From contig JAZDKP010000283.1 in the NCBI GenBank assembly GCA_043802925.1, positions 1 through 25,909 on the forward strand: 25,909 bases of DNA, read 5' to 3'. Shown here piece after piece: positions 9,103 to 17,498 of this stretch. The notes beneath the pieces were generated by a model. It ran no database searches, was not told the DNA's origin, and saw nothing but the letters and a program-made list of their open reading frames with translations. Source of the DNA: JAZDKP01 sp043802925. Its GTDB lineage: Bacteria > Fibrobacterota > OXYB2-FULL-49-7 > JAEUSG01. Positions within the stretch are counted from its first letter, which is position 1. Each line of letters begins with the position of its first letter. Both the position numbers and the translations under genes were made by a program.

Positions 9103-9201
9103 TATTGACAATAAAACTTCCAGCTGGCGGCCGCACGATTGCAAAATAATTATACAATGATTTTTTCGGTTACAAAACCCGTACCATGGAGGTCAACCCT
9201 T

Positions 9202-10671
9202 ATGCAGAGAAAAATTAACATCGTCATCATCATTACAGCCCTGATGCTCAACGCGGTTGTTTTCGCGGATACGACGTACATCGCCTCCAAAGGCGCCGCA
9301 ATTTCATCTCAATTCAGCAAGCTTCATCCGGGGGACACGCTTTTAATCATGCCCGGTACTTACAACTACATCTCCCAGTGCTGGACCATCCGTGACGGAA
9401 CGCCTGACAAACCCATCGTGGCCCGCGCCGCAAGTCCCAACACCGTATTCATTAAGCATACCAACGAGGAGGAATTTGTGGTGGCCCACCGGTATCTCAT
9501 CGTGGAAAACCTCAACCTGAGCTGCTACGGAAGCTCCTCGCATCACTTCAAGTGCAATTCGAATAATCCCACCAGCGGCCAATACCTTCAGATTCGAAAT
9601 TGCGTCCTGACGGGGTTCGGGGAATCCTTGATCAAGGCCGGCGACCTGACGGTCGGGCTGCCGAGCGTAATCTATCCCGGCGATTTCCTGCTGATCGAAG
9701 GATGCGAAATCACAAGCGATTCGCTGGGACTGTATGGCAACGGAAACGGGTTCAACCTGGACGGCCCGGACAACTGCGTCATTCGCAACAACTGGATTCA
9801 CGATCTGGAACGCACGCAGGGTTCCTCGGCGGGCGACCCCACCTATTCGGGTTTCTTCAAAGGCGGCTGCCAGAACGAAATCATCGAAGGCAACATCTTT
9901 GGTCCCGGCGCGTACATGCGGGGATTCTGCTTCGGCGGCGGCTGCATGCTGACCCATTACCGTGATGAACGGACTTACGAAACCGACAATGTGTGTTATC
10001 GGAACAACATTCTCGTCAACCTTCCCTATGTCGAGTTCGACTGTGGCGACAACCCGAATTCGAAGGTATACCACAACACCATCATCAACTGCGCGGGAAC
10101 CATCACCGCCTCCGACGTCCGTAACAATCTGATTCTCGGTGGCACGGCAACCGCAGGCAGCGGTTCCAATAACTACAAGGGAACCTACAGCAGCGCCTAT
10201 TTCTGGGACCCTGCCAACCGCAACTATGCCCTCAAGACAACGGCCACGGCCCTCATCGGCAAGGTGGCGCGCATGGACAGCGTGCTGACCGACAAACTGG
10301 GCACCGCCCGGCCCGGCATGGTCTCGTACGGCGCCTACGAGGCGTACGACGTCAACCCGGTCGCGGCCGAAAGCCAGGGCAACACGCTGCCCGAAGTCCT
10401 TGGGATGGATATTCAGCCCAATCCCGTCACCTCCGGGGCCGTCGTGGATTACCGTTTGGCTGTCCCCATGCGATGCGTTGAAATCGGCGTCTATGACCTT
10501 TCCGGCCGGACAGTGCGCGTCCTCTTTTACGGAACGCAGGCGGCCGGCGAATACTCCCTGCGTTGGAACGGCAGGGGCCATACCGAAGCGGCCATAGCAT
10601 CCGGCGTTTACATATTACGCATACGCGCGGGTGAAAGGCAGTGCATCAGACAATTCATAAAAATTCAATAG
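9202..10671 (+). CDS. Secreted right-handed parallel beta-helix protein with type IX sorting tail
   Basis: The ATG at 9202 is chosen over the in-frame ATG at 9139 because GGAGGT lies just before it and translation from it begins directly with a signal peptide (MQRKINIVIIITALMLNAVVFA). The earlier ATG would overlap the promoter region. The 489-aa product has the pectate-lyase-like beta-helix signature: LHPGDTLLIMPGTYN, then rungs with VIRNNWIHDL, EIIEGNIFGPG, NVCYRNNILVN, KVYHNTIINC and VRNNLILGG. It ends with a Por/FlgD-like domain (DIQPNPVTSGAVVDYRL ... GVYILRIRAGERQCIRQF). Such proteins bind or cleave polysaccharides at the cell surface; lyase residues cannot be assigned. A sigma-54 promoter lies upstream, pointing to control by the preceding activator. 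Confidence 0.87.
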   Translation: MQRKINIVIIITALMLNAVVFADTTYIASKGAAISSQFSKLHPGDTLLIMPGTYNYISQCWTIRDGTPDKPIVARAASPNTVFIKHTNEEEFVVAHRYLIVENLNLSCYGSSSHHFKCNSNNPTSGQYLQIRNCVLTGFGESLIKAGDLTVGLPSVIYPGDFLLIEGCEITSDSLGLYGNGNGFNLDGPDNCVIRNNWIHDLERTQGSSAGDPTYSGFFKGGCQNEIIEGNIFGPGAYMRGFCFGGGCMLTHYRDERTYETDNVCYRNNILVNLPYVEFDCGDNPNSKVYHNTIINCAGTITASDVRNNLILGGTATAGSGSNNYKGTYSSAYFWDPANRNYALKTTATALIGKVARMDSVLTDKLGTARPGMVSYGAYEAYDVNPVAAESQGNTLPEVLGMDIQPNPVTSGAVVDYRLAVPMRCVEIGVYDLSGRTVRVLFYGTQAAGEYSLRWNGRGHTEAAIASGVYILRIRAGERQCIRQFIKIQ

Positions 10672-10672
10672 C

Positions 10673-10691
10673 GGCCACTATAATTGTGGCC
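10673..10691. terminator. Possible hairpin between convergent genes
   Basis: GGCCAC (10673-10678) and GTGGCC (10686-10691) can pair around a 7-nt AT-rich loop directly after the beta-helix stop codon. There is no following T-run, so this is a weak candidate for bidirectional termination between convergent genes. Confidence 0.35.
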
Positions 10692-10737
10692 CTCCATGGA
10701 GCCTGCCGGCACCCTTCGTCTTTGGGCGAGCGCTTCA

Positions 10738-11379
10738 TCAGTTAAAGGTACTATTAAACAGGATGGAAACTTTGTCCGTAGAAAGAGTGCCTTTATAGCC
10801 ACTGGGCGCGCCATCCGTTTTATCATCAGCGGAGACATGATTGTAAGCCAGGGCGACACCCAACCCCCAATTCTTGCTAACCCACCACTCTTTTCCAGCT
10901 TTGATGCGAAAAGAAGCTCCCGCTTGTGATGAAGATGTTACGTTGTTAAATGTCAAGCCAAAGGCACCCATTCCAATGGTTCCACTTAGAAAGACGTTAG
11001 CAGGCATAATATAATAGGTCAATCCGACACCAATGGTTTGATCGCTGGCGGCAAGACTACTATTGGATTGAACTTTGAACCCATCAATATCTAATTCGGG
11101 GCCCGAAATTGAACGCGTAATAATATCAGCACTTAGGATTACGTTTTCTACCGGTGCACCGCCAATACGAAAATCAGTTTCAATGCCATTACCAGAAAAT
11201 GTCATTTTTTGTGCAAAGGAATGGGTCATGTTAAGCGCAATGGAGCCAAATGCGCCCCCTCCATTCAAAGACAGGAAAAAGCCATCATGTTTGTGAAAGC
11301 CAGTCTCTTCGGTTTCCGTTGGCTCTTGCGAAAAACACAGGGTTGCCATGAGTGTGATGATAAGGAAGAACTTTTTCAC
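10738..11379 (-). CDS. Small outer-membrane beta-barrel protein
   Basis: The 213-aa product starts at GTG with a strong AAGGAG site 7-8 nt upstream. It has a signal peptide (MKKFFLIITLMATLCFSQ), then alternating amphipathic strands typical of an 8-stranded OmpX/OmpW-like barrel: FFLSLNGGGAFGSIAL, ETDFRIGGAPVENVILSADI, QTIGVGLTYYIMP, NVFLSGTIGMGAFGLTF, SFRIKAGKEWWVSKNWGLGVALAYNHVS, and a final strand ending in Phe-Asn (KVSILFNSTFN). The GKEWW motif before the penultimate strand is typical of small bacterial OM barrels. Its function is unknown; it may be a surface adhesin, a structural protein or a pore. It lies 120 nt downstream of the glycosidase gene on the same strand with a hairpin between them, so co-transcription is uncertain. 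Confidence 0.8.
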   Translation of the reverse strand: MKKFFLIITLMATLCFSQEPTETEETGFHKHDGFFLSLNGGGAFGSIALNMTHSFAQKMTFSGNGIETDFRIGGAPVENVILSADIITRSISGPELDIDGFKVQSNSSLAASDQTIGVGLTYYIMPANVFLSGTIGMGAFGLTFNNVTSSSQAGASFRIKAGKEWWVSKNWGLGVALAYNHVSADDKTDGAPSGYKGTLSTDKVSILFNSTFN

Positions 11380-11417
11380 TGAGGCTCCTTTTGATAAAAT
11401 AGCAGCAACATCGCCTG

Positions 11418-11448
11418 TATCAACTAGCTTGGGATTCCTAGTTAGATA
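11418..11448 (-). terminator. Hairpin between glycosidase and barrel genes
   Basis: TATCAACTAG (11418-11427) pairs with CTAGTTAGATA (11438-11448) over 10 bp with one bulged base and a 10-nt loop. It lies between the glycosidase stop and the GTG start of the barrel gene. It lacks a clear U-tract on the minus strand, so it could be a weak terminator, an mRNA processing site or an operator. Confidence 0.35.
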
Positions 11449-11499
11449 TTTGACCCGGATTTGAAATAAATATATGCAAAAAAATGTACAAAAGCACCG

Positions 11500-13407
11500 T
11501 TATTCAACGATGACGACATCGAGAGGCGGTACCGTACGGCCGCCCTCAAGGTGATGCGTCTCTGATCCGAAGTTCGCGATGACCGAGGTGCCGTTGGAAA
11601 ACTGGGTGGCCTGCACAAAGCCGTCGTGGGTCAGCCATTGGAAGCCCGTCATTTCCTCTAAAGCCAGCCCACGGAAATGGGCCGCCACGCGCACGGCCCG
11701 TTGGGCCGCTTCCGCGCACAGGGGAAGCGCCAGGGATTGGCTGAACAGAATTCCTTTGCCGAAAGGGACCTTCTCCCACCGGTAAGTACAGCCAACCGGA
11801 AACAGAAGCGGCATGTCGCCGTAAAGCAGATCGGTCAGGGCTTGCCTGATCGGATCACCGCCCTGCCCGTAAGGGCAGTCATAAGAGTCGAATTCCCACC
11901 AGAGAAAAAAGAGGGCGTCGTGGTAAACCAGGTGAGTGAGGGGAAGGACCCGGTAAGCAGGGGACTCGTTAATCACCGGGATTTCCTTATTGCTCCCCAT
12001 GTCATAATGAGGAACGGCCCAATCCTTCACCCCTTCACTCATCACCACACGGCCCAGTTCGGTCGTGCGCTCAAACAACCTTATCCGACACTCCCGGTCC
12101 TTCCGGCGATCCAGCGGGTGCTGGGGATGGTGGCACTCCATGAGGGCATTGGAGGCCGTGACGTCAAAGTGGTGCGCTTCCGCATCGTATAGCATGTTTT
12201 CACAGGCATTCAGGATTTGATGGGAAGGCTGGGAACATACTTGAGGCCATTTTTCGTCACCAATGCACCAGTTCAACGGCAGGCTTCCGTCAGGATTGTT
12301 CATGAAAAGCCGCGAAAACTCGGGCTTTTCATGCGCTCCGCCAAGATAGACCCAGGATCCGGTCAATGCGCCCAGCGCGTTTAATTCCTTTTTCATGCGG
12401 CGGATGTCGATGACCTCGCCTACCATGCGCTTGAAACCCGCGTTGATATGAAAGGTTGGAAACAGGTAAAAGCTTGAATGCCCCAACTCCCGGAGCTGTT
12501 TCAGGGTTCCGCAATAATCCGCGTTATCGTCTTTCAAATAACCGACATTGACAGCCGTGGCGCCAACGAGGCGGCTGACCGCAGGACGCTCGGCAATCTT
12601 ATCCTTTAAGGATTTGTACAGGCCGTGGAGTTTCGCATAGTCGCGGAACCGCTTGGCCAGGGAGGTGACGGTCGGAGACTCCTGAAAGCAGTAACGCACC
12701 CGGCGGGAATAGGCCAGTGTTCCCATGCTGGGCAGGAAGGCGGGCTCACACCGGATGGCACCCCCTTCCTCCTGGGTCAGCACGATTTGCGCGTCCGCAT
12801 TTTCCTCGATGATGGCCGCGTATCCGGCCTTGGCAGGAGAGAGGCCGCTATTTCCATTGAGCACGCCGAAGAACCGGAGACGGTGGCGCCCTTCTCCCAT
12901 GCGCAGGACTTTCAAATCCGGGACCTCCTTTTCCAGGGGTCCCGGCTTTCCGGTATAAAGCCTCCCCTGGTTGCGGTAGTCGCATAACACCTGGATAGCT
13001 TCCCCGTTCTGGGGTAGGAGGGGGCCGGGCAGCTCGGCAGCGATCAAATCGTGCGTACCCTGGAACAGGGGGAGAAGCTCGAAAAGGATTTCATCACCGG
13101 CAGGGCCGATGCCCAGTTTGATTCGGAAAAAACCGCCCTGTTTCTTGAAATCCATGGCCAGCCCGTCCGGCTGGCGGGTGCACTCGACAAGGTCCTGGGG
13201 CTGGAGGGGGGAGAGGTTTTCCAGGGCCGGGCAAGATTGGTTCCAGGGAAATTCCGCGGTCATGGGCCGGGGCTTGCCGCAGGCCACTCCCTTGGCGCGG
13301 GTGAGATCCATTTTCCAACAGAAACCGTTTTTTGCCTGGACGATTTTCCCCTGTAATGTTTTTTCGTCAAACTGAAAAAAAAGGAGACGGTTTTGTTGCT
13401 CTATCAT
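11500..13407 (-). CDS. GH101/GH129-like glycosidase (putative alpha-N-acetylgalactosaminidase clan), cytosolic
   Basis: The 635-aa protein has an N-terminal beta-sandwich (~1-240), a central TIM-barrel-like region (~270-540) and a C-terminal beta domain. The barrel contains EAHHFDVTASNALMECHHP with Asp415, and VVMSEGV with Glu458. The Asp-x42-Glu spacing and the xVxAS...EC.xPxHP context fit the nucleophile and acid/base of GH129 and GH101 endo/exo-alpha-N-acetylgalactosaminidases. No signal peptide is present (MIEQQNRLLFFQFDEK), as in intracellular GH129 enzymes that act on imported mucin-core sugars. The assignment is by motif only; a related, unclassified family is possible. AAAGGA precedes the ATG. 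A remnant of a secreted-protein tail lies 25 nt upstream. Confidence 0.6.
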   Translation of the reverse strand: MIEQQNRLLFFQFDEKTLQGKIVQAKNGFCWKMDLTRAKGVACGKPRPMTAEFPWNQSCPALENLSPLQPQDLVECTRQPDGLAMDFKKQGGFFRIKLGIGPAGDEILFELLPLFQGTHDLIAAELPGPLLPQNGEAIQVLCDYRNQGRLYTGKPGPLEKEVPDLKVLRMGEGRHRLRFFGVLNGNSGLSPAKAGYAAIIEENADAQIVLTQEEGGAIRCEPAFLPSMGTLAYSRRVRYCFQESPTVTSLAKRFRDYAKLHGLYKSLKDKIAERPAVSRLVGATAVNVGYLKDDNADYCGTLKQLRELGHSSFYLFPTFHINAGFKRMVGEVIDIRRMKKELNALGALTGSWVYLGGAHEKPEFSRLFMNNPDGSLPLNWCIGDEKWPQVCSQPSHQILNACENMLYDAEAHHFDVTASNALMECHHPQHPLDRRKDRECRIRLFERTTELGRVVMSEGVKDWAVPHYDMGSNKEIPVINESPAYRVLPLTHLVYHDALFFLWWEFDSYDCPYGQGGDPIRQALTDLLYGDMPLLFPVGCTYRWEKVPFGKGILFSQSLALPLCAEAAQRAVRVAAHFRGLALEEMTGFQWLTHDGFVQATQFSNGTSVIANFGSETHHLEGGRTVPPLDVVIVE

Positions 13408-13432
13408 TCATCGTTCCTTTCACAAGAGGGAG

Positions 13433-13666
13433 TCAGTGCAGTACCACCCATTTCATAGAAAGCGTTGCCCACCCCGCCCTGTCCAAACGGGCAACATAGA
13501 CTCCGTTGGAAAGTGGACGATGAAGCTGGACCCGGCCTTGTTTTGAAATGGGATACGTTCCCAACCGGCACCCGTTAATCTGATAAATAGTGATCTGGCC
13601 TCCGATGGCATTATCTACAATTATGATTACATTTATAAATAATATAATGTACGGCTGAAAGAAATC
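13433..13666 (-). pseudogene. Remnant 3' end of a secreted type IX-sorted protein
   Basis: The minus strand holds a 77-codon open frame ending at a TGA (13433-13435) with no ATG, GTG or TTG start after the upstream TAG. Its translation has the final strands of a Por sorting domain: IGGQITIYQINGCRLGTYP, then SKQGRVQLHRPLSNGVYVARLD and SMKWVVLH. The signature GVYVARL near the C-terminus is diagnostic. It is a detached tail: the body of the gene is missing upstream, where the PocR-AraC gene begins on the other strand. It indicates a deletion or rearrangement that removed a secreted protein formerly just upstream of the glycosidase gene. Confidence 0.7.
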
Positions 13667-13742
13667 CTACACGCTTTGGGCCAGATTATGAACAAAGATG
13701 GCCACTATTGCTTTATTTGAGTATATTTATCACGGAGGAATC

Positions 13743-14642
13743 ATGTCAAAACCCATTGGCTTTCAAGAAATTGCGAAGCTTTCGGTATTTGGTAAATTTG
13801 CCAGCGTTGCCCAAAAAGCTTTCGGTGTTACCATCGCATTAATAAAGCCTGATACCATGGAAGGTCTTTTGCTTGGGCCGCCCGAGGGCCTTAACCCTTT
13901 CTGCAAGCTCCTTTCAAGCGACCATCAGGGCTTGAAGCTGTGTCTGACTTGTGATTACCTTCACCAGCAGGAAGCGAAAAAAACAAGAAAATCCGTTCAT
14001 TATACTTGCCATGCCGGGTTGATCGATTTTATCATTCCGATATTTTACGGCAGCGACATCATCGCATATTTGCAGTGCGGCCAGGTGCTGGATAAAAAAC
14101 CGTCAACCAAGGGGTGGAAGCGCATTAAGACCCTTTTTCAAGGCTATAAAATTGACATGAAAAAACTGAAGCACTATTACTACAACACGCGCGTTCTTAA
14201 AACGGATGTTCTCCAGGGGCTGATTGAACTGCTGGAGATATTCGCCAATTATATTACAGACGCGGGATTGCGCCTTTTAATGCAGGAAAAAGATAGGAAA
14301 TCACAGATAGTGTTTTATGCCGAAAACCACATCAAAAACCACTTGTGCGAACCATTGACATTGGATGATATTGCGCGGGCATCGTTTACCTCGAAACGGA
14401 GCCTCACACGGATCTTTGCTATGGAGACAAACATGACCGTGCTTGACTATGTCAACAAGGCGAAGATTGCGCGTGCGTGTGAATTGCTTGCCGATGACTC
14501 GATAAAAATTTCTACAGCGGCCTTTGACTGTGGTTTCGGCAGTATCCAGCAGTTCAACCGATTATTCAAGCAGGTTAAAGGCGCAACGCCACGGCAATGG
14601 CGGAAAAAACCTCAAGGCCCGCCTCCCTTGTTCCGCTCTTGA
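13743..14642 (+). CDS. PocR-type ligand-sensing AraC-family regulator
   Basis: The start at 13743 is chosen because GGAGG sits 3 nt upstream in TCACGGAGGAATCATG; the in-frame ATG at 13698 has no such site. The 299-aa product has an N-terminal PocR domain (~5-180): NPFCKLLSSD, LKLCLTCDYLH and YTCHAGLIDF place Cys54, Cys67, Cys70 and Cys89 as the usual cysteine set, followed by YLQCGQVL. A C-terminal AraC double HTH (~190-288) includes TLDDIARASFTSKRSLTRIF and ISTAAFDCGFGSIQQFNRLF. PocR domains bind small hydrocarbon-type ligands such as diols and sugars. It is divergent from the sorting-tail remnant and the glycosidase gene, which it may regulate; this is inference. Confidence 0.9.
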   Translation: MSKPIGFQEIAKLSVFGKFASVAQKAFGVTIALIKPDTMEGLLLGPPEGLNPFCKLLSSDHQGLKLCLTCDYLHQQEAKKTRKSVHYTCHAGLIDFIIPIFYGSDIIAYLQCGQVLDKKPSTKGWKRIKTLFQGYKIDMKKLKHYYYNTRVLKTDVLQGLIELLEIFANYITDAGLRLLMQEKDRKSQIVFYAENHIKNHLCEPLTLDDIARASFTSKRSLTRIFAMETNMTVLDYVNKAKIARACELLADDSIKISTAAFDCGFGSIQQFNRLFKQVKGATPRQWRKKPQGPPPLFRS

Positions 14643-14798
14643 GAACGGACGCTGTAGAGAATAATTTTACCGGAGATTAACGCGTTAAATGAAATCCTAG
14701 TGAAAAACAATACCTTCGAGCCTTGGCCGATTAAATAAAGAATAGGCATTAATGGAAAACGTAAGGAATGGTGAGGTTTGTACTTTTTGCCGCGACAA

Positions 14799-15776
14799 TC
14801 AGATCATCCCGAGCTTGCTGAACACGAGCGCGCCGCAGCCGATGACCCCGGCGTTTTCACCGAGTTTGGCGTATTCGATACGGCAGCGGGCCAGGTTGGT
14901 GTGGTAGGCGTTGCCGTGGAGCTTTTCCTTCAGTTTATTCATGATGATGTCCCCGGCCTCCATGACCCCGCCGCCGAGGACGACCATCTGCGGGTTGAGC
15001 GCACTGATGGTGGCACCCACGGCCACGGCCAGGTGCGAGCACATGACATCATTGACCGCGTTGGCCACCGGGTCGCCGGCCTTGGCACAATCGTAAATAA
15101 CCTTAGGCGTCAGCTTTGACAAGTCGCCACCCACGGCACGGAAGACTGCGGATTCGCGGCCCTCAGGCGTGTCGAGCATCTCCCGCGCCATACCCGTGAT
15201 GCCCAGCGACCCGGCATACGCCTCCACACAGCCCAGGGAACCGCAACCGCACCGGCGGCCGCCTTGGTGGACCACCATGTGGCCCAATTCGCCGGCCATG
15301 CCGCTGACGCCTTCGTACACCTGCCCGTTCACCACAATGCCGCCGCCCACGCCCGTGCCGAGAATGTAGAACACCAGATGCTTGGCGCCGATACCGGCCC
15401 CAAAATGGCATTCGGCCAGCGCGGCGAGGTTGGCGTCGTTGGAAGCGAAGAAAGGGACGTCGAAGCGCTTGCGCATTTCCGCAAGGATCGGCGTCCCGGT
15501 CCAGGCGGGCATGTTGGGATTACCGAGGATGACGCCGTCGACCACAAAGCCGGGCGTACCCATGCCGATTCCCGCAATGGCGGTGAGCGCAAGGCCGTGT
15601 TCCTTAAGCTTGGCGTGTACGCTGTCGGAAATGTTAGCGAGTATGCGGTCGCGGCCCTTGTCGCCTTCGGTGGGCCGGCGGCTGACGGATACAACCGAGC
15701 CTTCGGGGCTGACCAATGCGCACTTGATGGCGGTCCCGCCGATGTCCACGCCGATGGCGGGTTTTTTGATAGTCAT
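14799..15776 (-). CDS. ROK family sugar kinase (glucokinase-like)
   Basis: The start at 15776 gives MTIKKPAIGVDIGGT, the normal ROK N-terminus; the longer frame upstream would run into the divergent tyrS leader and adds unrelated residues. No strong ribosome site is seen. The 325-aa length is typical. Visible motifs are the ATP phosphate loop DIGGT (11-15), catalytic Asp114 in ASNDANLAAL, GTGVGGG (140-146), substrate motif GELGH (Glu163, His166) and the zinc site CGCGSLGCVEAY (Cys176, Cys178, Cys183 with His166). Together they support an active hexose or aminosugar kinase acting in the cytosol; glucose is the likeliest substrate but N-acetylhexosamine cannot be excluded. It is divergent from tyrS. 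Confidence 0.9.
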   Translation of the reverse strand: MTIKKPAIGVDIGGTAIKCALVSPEGSVVSVSRRPTEGDKGRDRILANISDSVHAKLKEHGLALTAIAGIGMGTPGFVVDGVILGNPNMPAWTGTPILAEMRKRFDVPFFASNDANLAALAECHFGAGIGAKHLVFYILGTGVGGGIVVNGQVYEGVSGMAGELGHMVVHQGGRRCGCGSLGCVEAYAGSLGITGMAREMLDTPEGRESAVFRAVGGDLSKLTPKVIYDCAKAGDPVANAVNDVMCSHLAVAVGATISALNPQMVVLGGGVMEAGDIIMNKLKEKLHGNAYHTNLARCRIEYAKLGENAGVIGCGALVFSKLGMI

Positions 15777-15825
15777 GGTCGGGATAAAATAAGTATCTTT
15801 TTGTCTCACAAAAAAGGAAAAAAAC

Positions 15826-17049
15826 ATGGCTTCCGCATTCGACGTCCTCAAAGAGCGCGGCTTTGTCGCGCAGTGCACCCACGAAAAGGAACTGCCCGCG
15901 CTTCTGGCGGAAAAGAAGGTCTCTTTTTACGTGGGGTTTGACCCCACGGCCGACAGCCTGCATGCGGGCCACCTCCTTCCTATCATGGCCATGGCCCATC
16001 TCCAGCGCGCCGGGCACCGGCCCATCGCGCTCGTGGGCGGCGCCACAGCCATGGTCGGCGACCCCACGGGCAAGGACGAGATGCGCAGCATGCTTTCCGT
16101 CGAAAACATCGATGCCAATATCGGGTGCATTAAGGCCCAGCTCTCCCGCTTCCTCGATTTTTCAAACGACCGCGCGCTCATGGTCAATAACGGCGACTGG
16201 ATACGTCCGCTGAACTATGTTGAATTCCTCCGTGAAATCGGCGTCCATTTCTCGGTCAACCGAATGCTCACGGCCGAATGCTTCAAGCAGCGCATGGAAA
16301 AGGGGCTCACCTTCCTCGAGTTCAACTACATGATCATGCAGGCCTATGACTTTTTGCATCTCAACCGAAAATACGGCTGCGTCCTCCAGGTGGGCGGCGA
16401 CGACCAGTGGAGCAACATCCTCGCGGGCGCGGACCTCATCCGCCGCAAGGACCAGAAGGAAGCGTACGGTCTCACCTTCAACCTCATCATGACCGCGGAC
16501 AATAAAAAGATGGGGAAAACAGAAAAAGGGGCGGTCTGGCTCGACGCGAACAGGACCTCCCCCTATGACTACTACCAGTATTGGCGCAACGTGCATGACA
16601 AGGACGTGGAAAAATTCCTCTGCTTCTTCACCTTCCTGTCCCTGGATGAAATTAAAAAGCTCGCCGCGCTCAAGGACAACGAGATCAACGAGGCGAAAAA
16701 GAGGCTCGCATTCGAGGCCACATCCATTGTTCATGGCAAAGAGGCCGCAGAAAAAGCCAGAGTTGCGGCGCAGAGCCTGTTCGAAGGCGGAAACGAAGGC
16801 GGCGCCATTCCAAGCTCTGAATTCAACCTTCAGCCCGATACGCAGGTCATCGACCTTTTTATTGCCTCCGGCCTCATCGACTCCAAAAGCGAGGGACGCA
16901 AACTCATCGCACAGGGCGGGCTTTCGGTCAATGCCAATGCCGTGACCGCACACGACGCGCCGGTTTCACACGAAATGACGGATAAGAACGGGGTGATTGT
17001 GCTGAAGAAAGGGAAAAAGAACTTTCATCATCTGAAGATTACATATTAA
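15826..17049 (+). CDS. tyrS: Tyrosyl-tRNA synthetase
   Basis: The 407-aa product is a class I aminoacyl-tRNA synthetase: YVGFDPTADSLHAGHL carries the HIGH motif as HAGH (46-49), QVGGDDQWSNI is the tyrosine-binding loop, and KMGKT (228-232) is the KMSKS equivalent. A C-terminal S4-like RNA-binding domain follows (~340-400; IDLFIASGLIDSKSEGRKLI, VNANAVTAHD). It charges tRNA-Tyr in the cytosol. AAGG precedes the ATG, and a small TTTTTGT/ACAAAAA hairpin (15798-15814) sits just before it; no T-box leader fits in the 49-nt gap. The 3' side abuts the accessory island. Confidence 0.97.
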   Translation: MASAFDVLKERGFVAQCTHEKELPALLAEKKVSFYVGFDPTADSLHAGHLLPIMAMAHLQRAGHRPIALVGGATAMVGDPTGKDEMRSMLSVENIDANIGCIKAQLSRFLDFSNDRALMVNNGDWIRPLNYVEFLREIGVHFSVNRMLTAECFKQRMEKGLTFLEFNYMIMQAYDFLHLNRKYGCVLQVGGDDQWSNILAGADLIRRKDQKEAYGLTFNLIMTADNKKMGKTEKGAVWLDANRTSPYDYYQYWRNVHDKDVEKFLCFFTFLSLDEIKKLAALKDNEINEAKKRLAFEATSIVHGKEAAEKARVAAQSLFEGGNEGGAIPSSEFNLQPDTQVIDLFIASGLIDSKSEGRKLIAQGGLSVNANAVTAHDAPVSHEMTDKNGVIVLKKGKKNFHHLKITY

Positions 17050-17082
17050 ATCCTGCCGAATATCAAACCGCTTTTAGATTCG

Positions 17083-17190
17083 CTCTGGAAAGAGGCGCCG
17101 GTAAGACCGCCCCCGGTGAATTCCGCACCGGAACAGCCAACCCTGGAAGCGGCATACGGCGGGGACGACATTCCGGACTACTTGTGCTGA
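17083..17190 (+). pseudogene. Transposase C-terminal remnant, IS91-like (copy A)
   Basis: This 36-codon frame ends in a stop and reads LWKEAPVRPPPV... to DDIPDYLC. The L-W-K-E / proline-rich run / short acidic-aromatic tail ending in Cys is the usual extreme C-terminus of a group of IS91-like (HUH) transposases, where it follows a xIRRILTHxxLW segment. Everything upstream is missing and the break lies about 30 nt after tyrS. It shares a 24-nt identical stretch (17081-17104) with copy B at 18956-18979. The family call is by recognition of the tail only. Confidence 0.5.
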
Positions 17191-17498
17191 GCACTTGCGG
17201 TGATCCTGCCGAACCGTGTCGAAGCACTCCGTATTTGAGGACACCGGGTACAAGGCGGGTGGATTGGAAAGCGCCGCTTTACTGGGCGGCGAAAATCCAT
17301 TTACCTATCAGTTATCAGTATCAGTCCGTCAATTTTGCAGAATTACGCAACCTTTTGCAGAAGTGGGCAAGCCTTTTTCTGTCACAATAGCAAAGTGGCG
17401 GGGTTTGGGTGACCGCGAAAAAGGCACAACCACTGAATAAAAATGGGGGCTTGAAAGAGCGACCATTTTTTAGGCCGCATGAACTGAACCGGCCTTTA
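17191..17498. other. Intergenic stretch without a supported gene
   Basis: Between transposase remnant A and the HEPN gene there is a weak 74-codon plus-strand frame (17216-17440) and its shadow. It has no ribosome site, no recognisable domain and biased low-complexity composition. The segment is probably decayed mobile-element DNA. Confidence 0.4.

Noticed and set aside
9128..9143. Second GG-N10-GC element (CGGCCGCACGATTGCA) before the beta-helix gene
   Set aside because: Spacing fits a sigma-54 promoter, but the -24 side is poor compared with the near-consensus element at 9087-9102, so it was not listed as a promoter.
9343..10581. Long open frame (412 codons) on the minus strand opposite the beta-helix gene
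   Set aside because: It is a shadow of the secreted beta-helix gene: composition is Val/Gly/Ala-rich, with no ribosome site or domain, while the plus frame has signal peptide, beta-helix rungs and sorting tail.
14677..14688. TTAACGCGTTAA palindrome between the AraC and ROK genes
   Set aside because: A 12-bp palindrome in a 156-nt intergenic gap could be chance; no repeat copies or regulator link were seen.
16162..16953. Minus-strand frame of 263 codons inside tyrS
   Set aside because: Covers conserved tyrS codons and has no protein-family features of its own.
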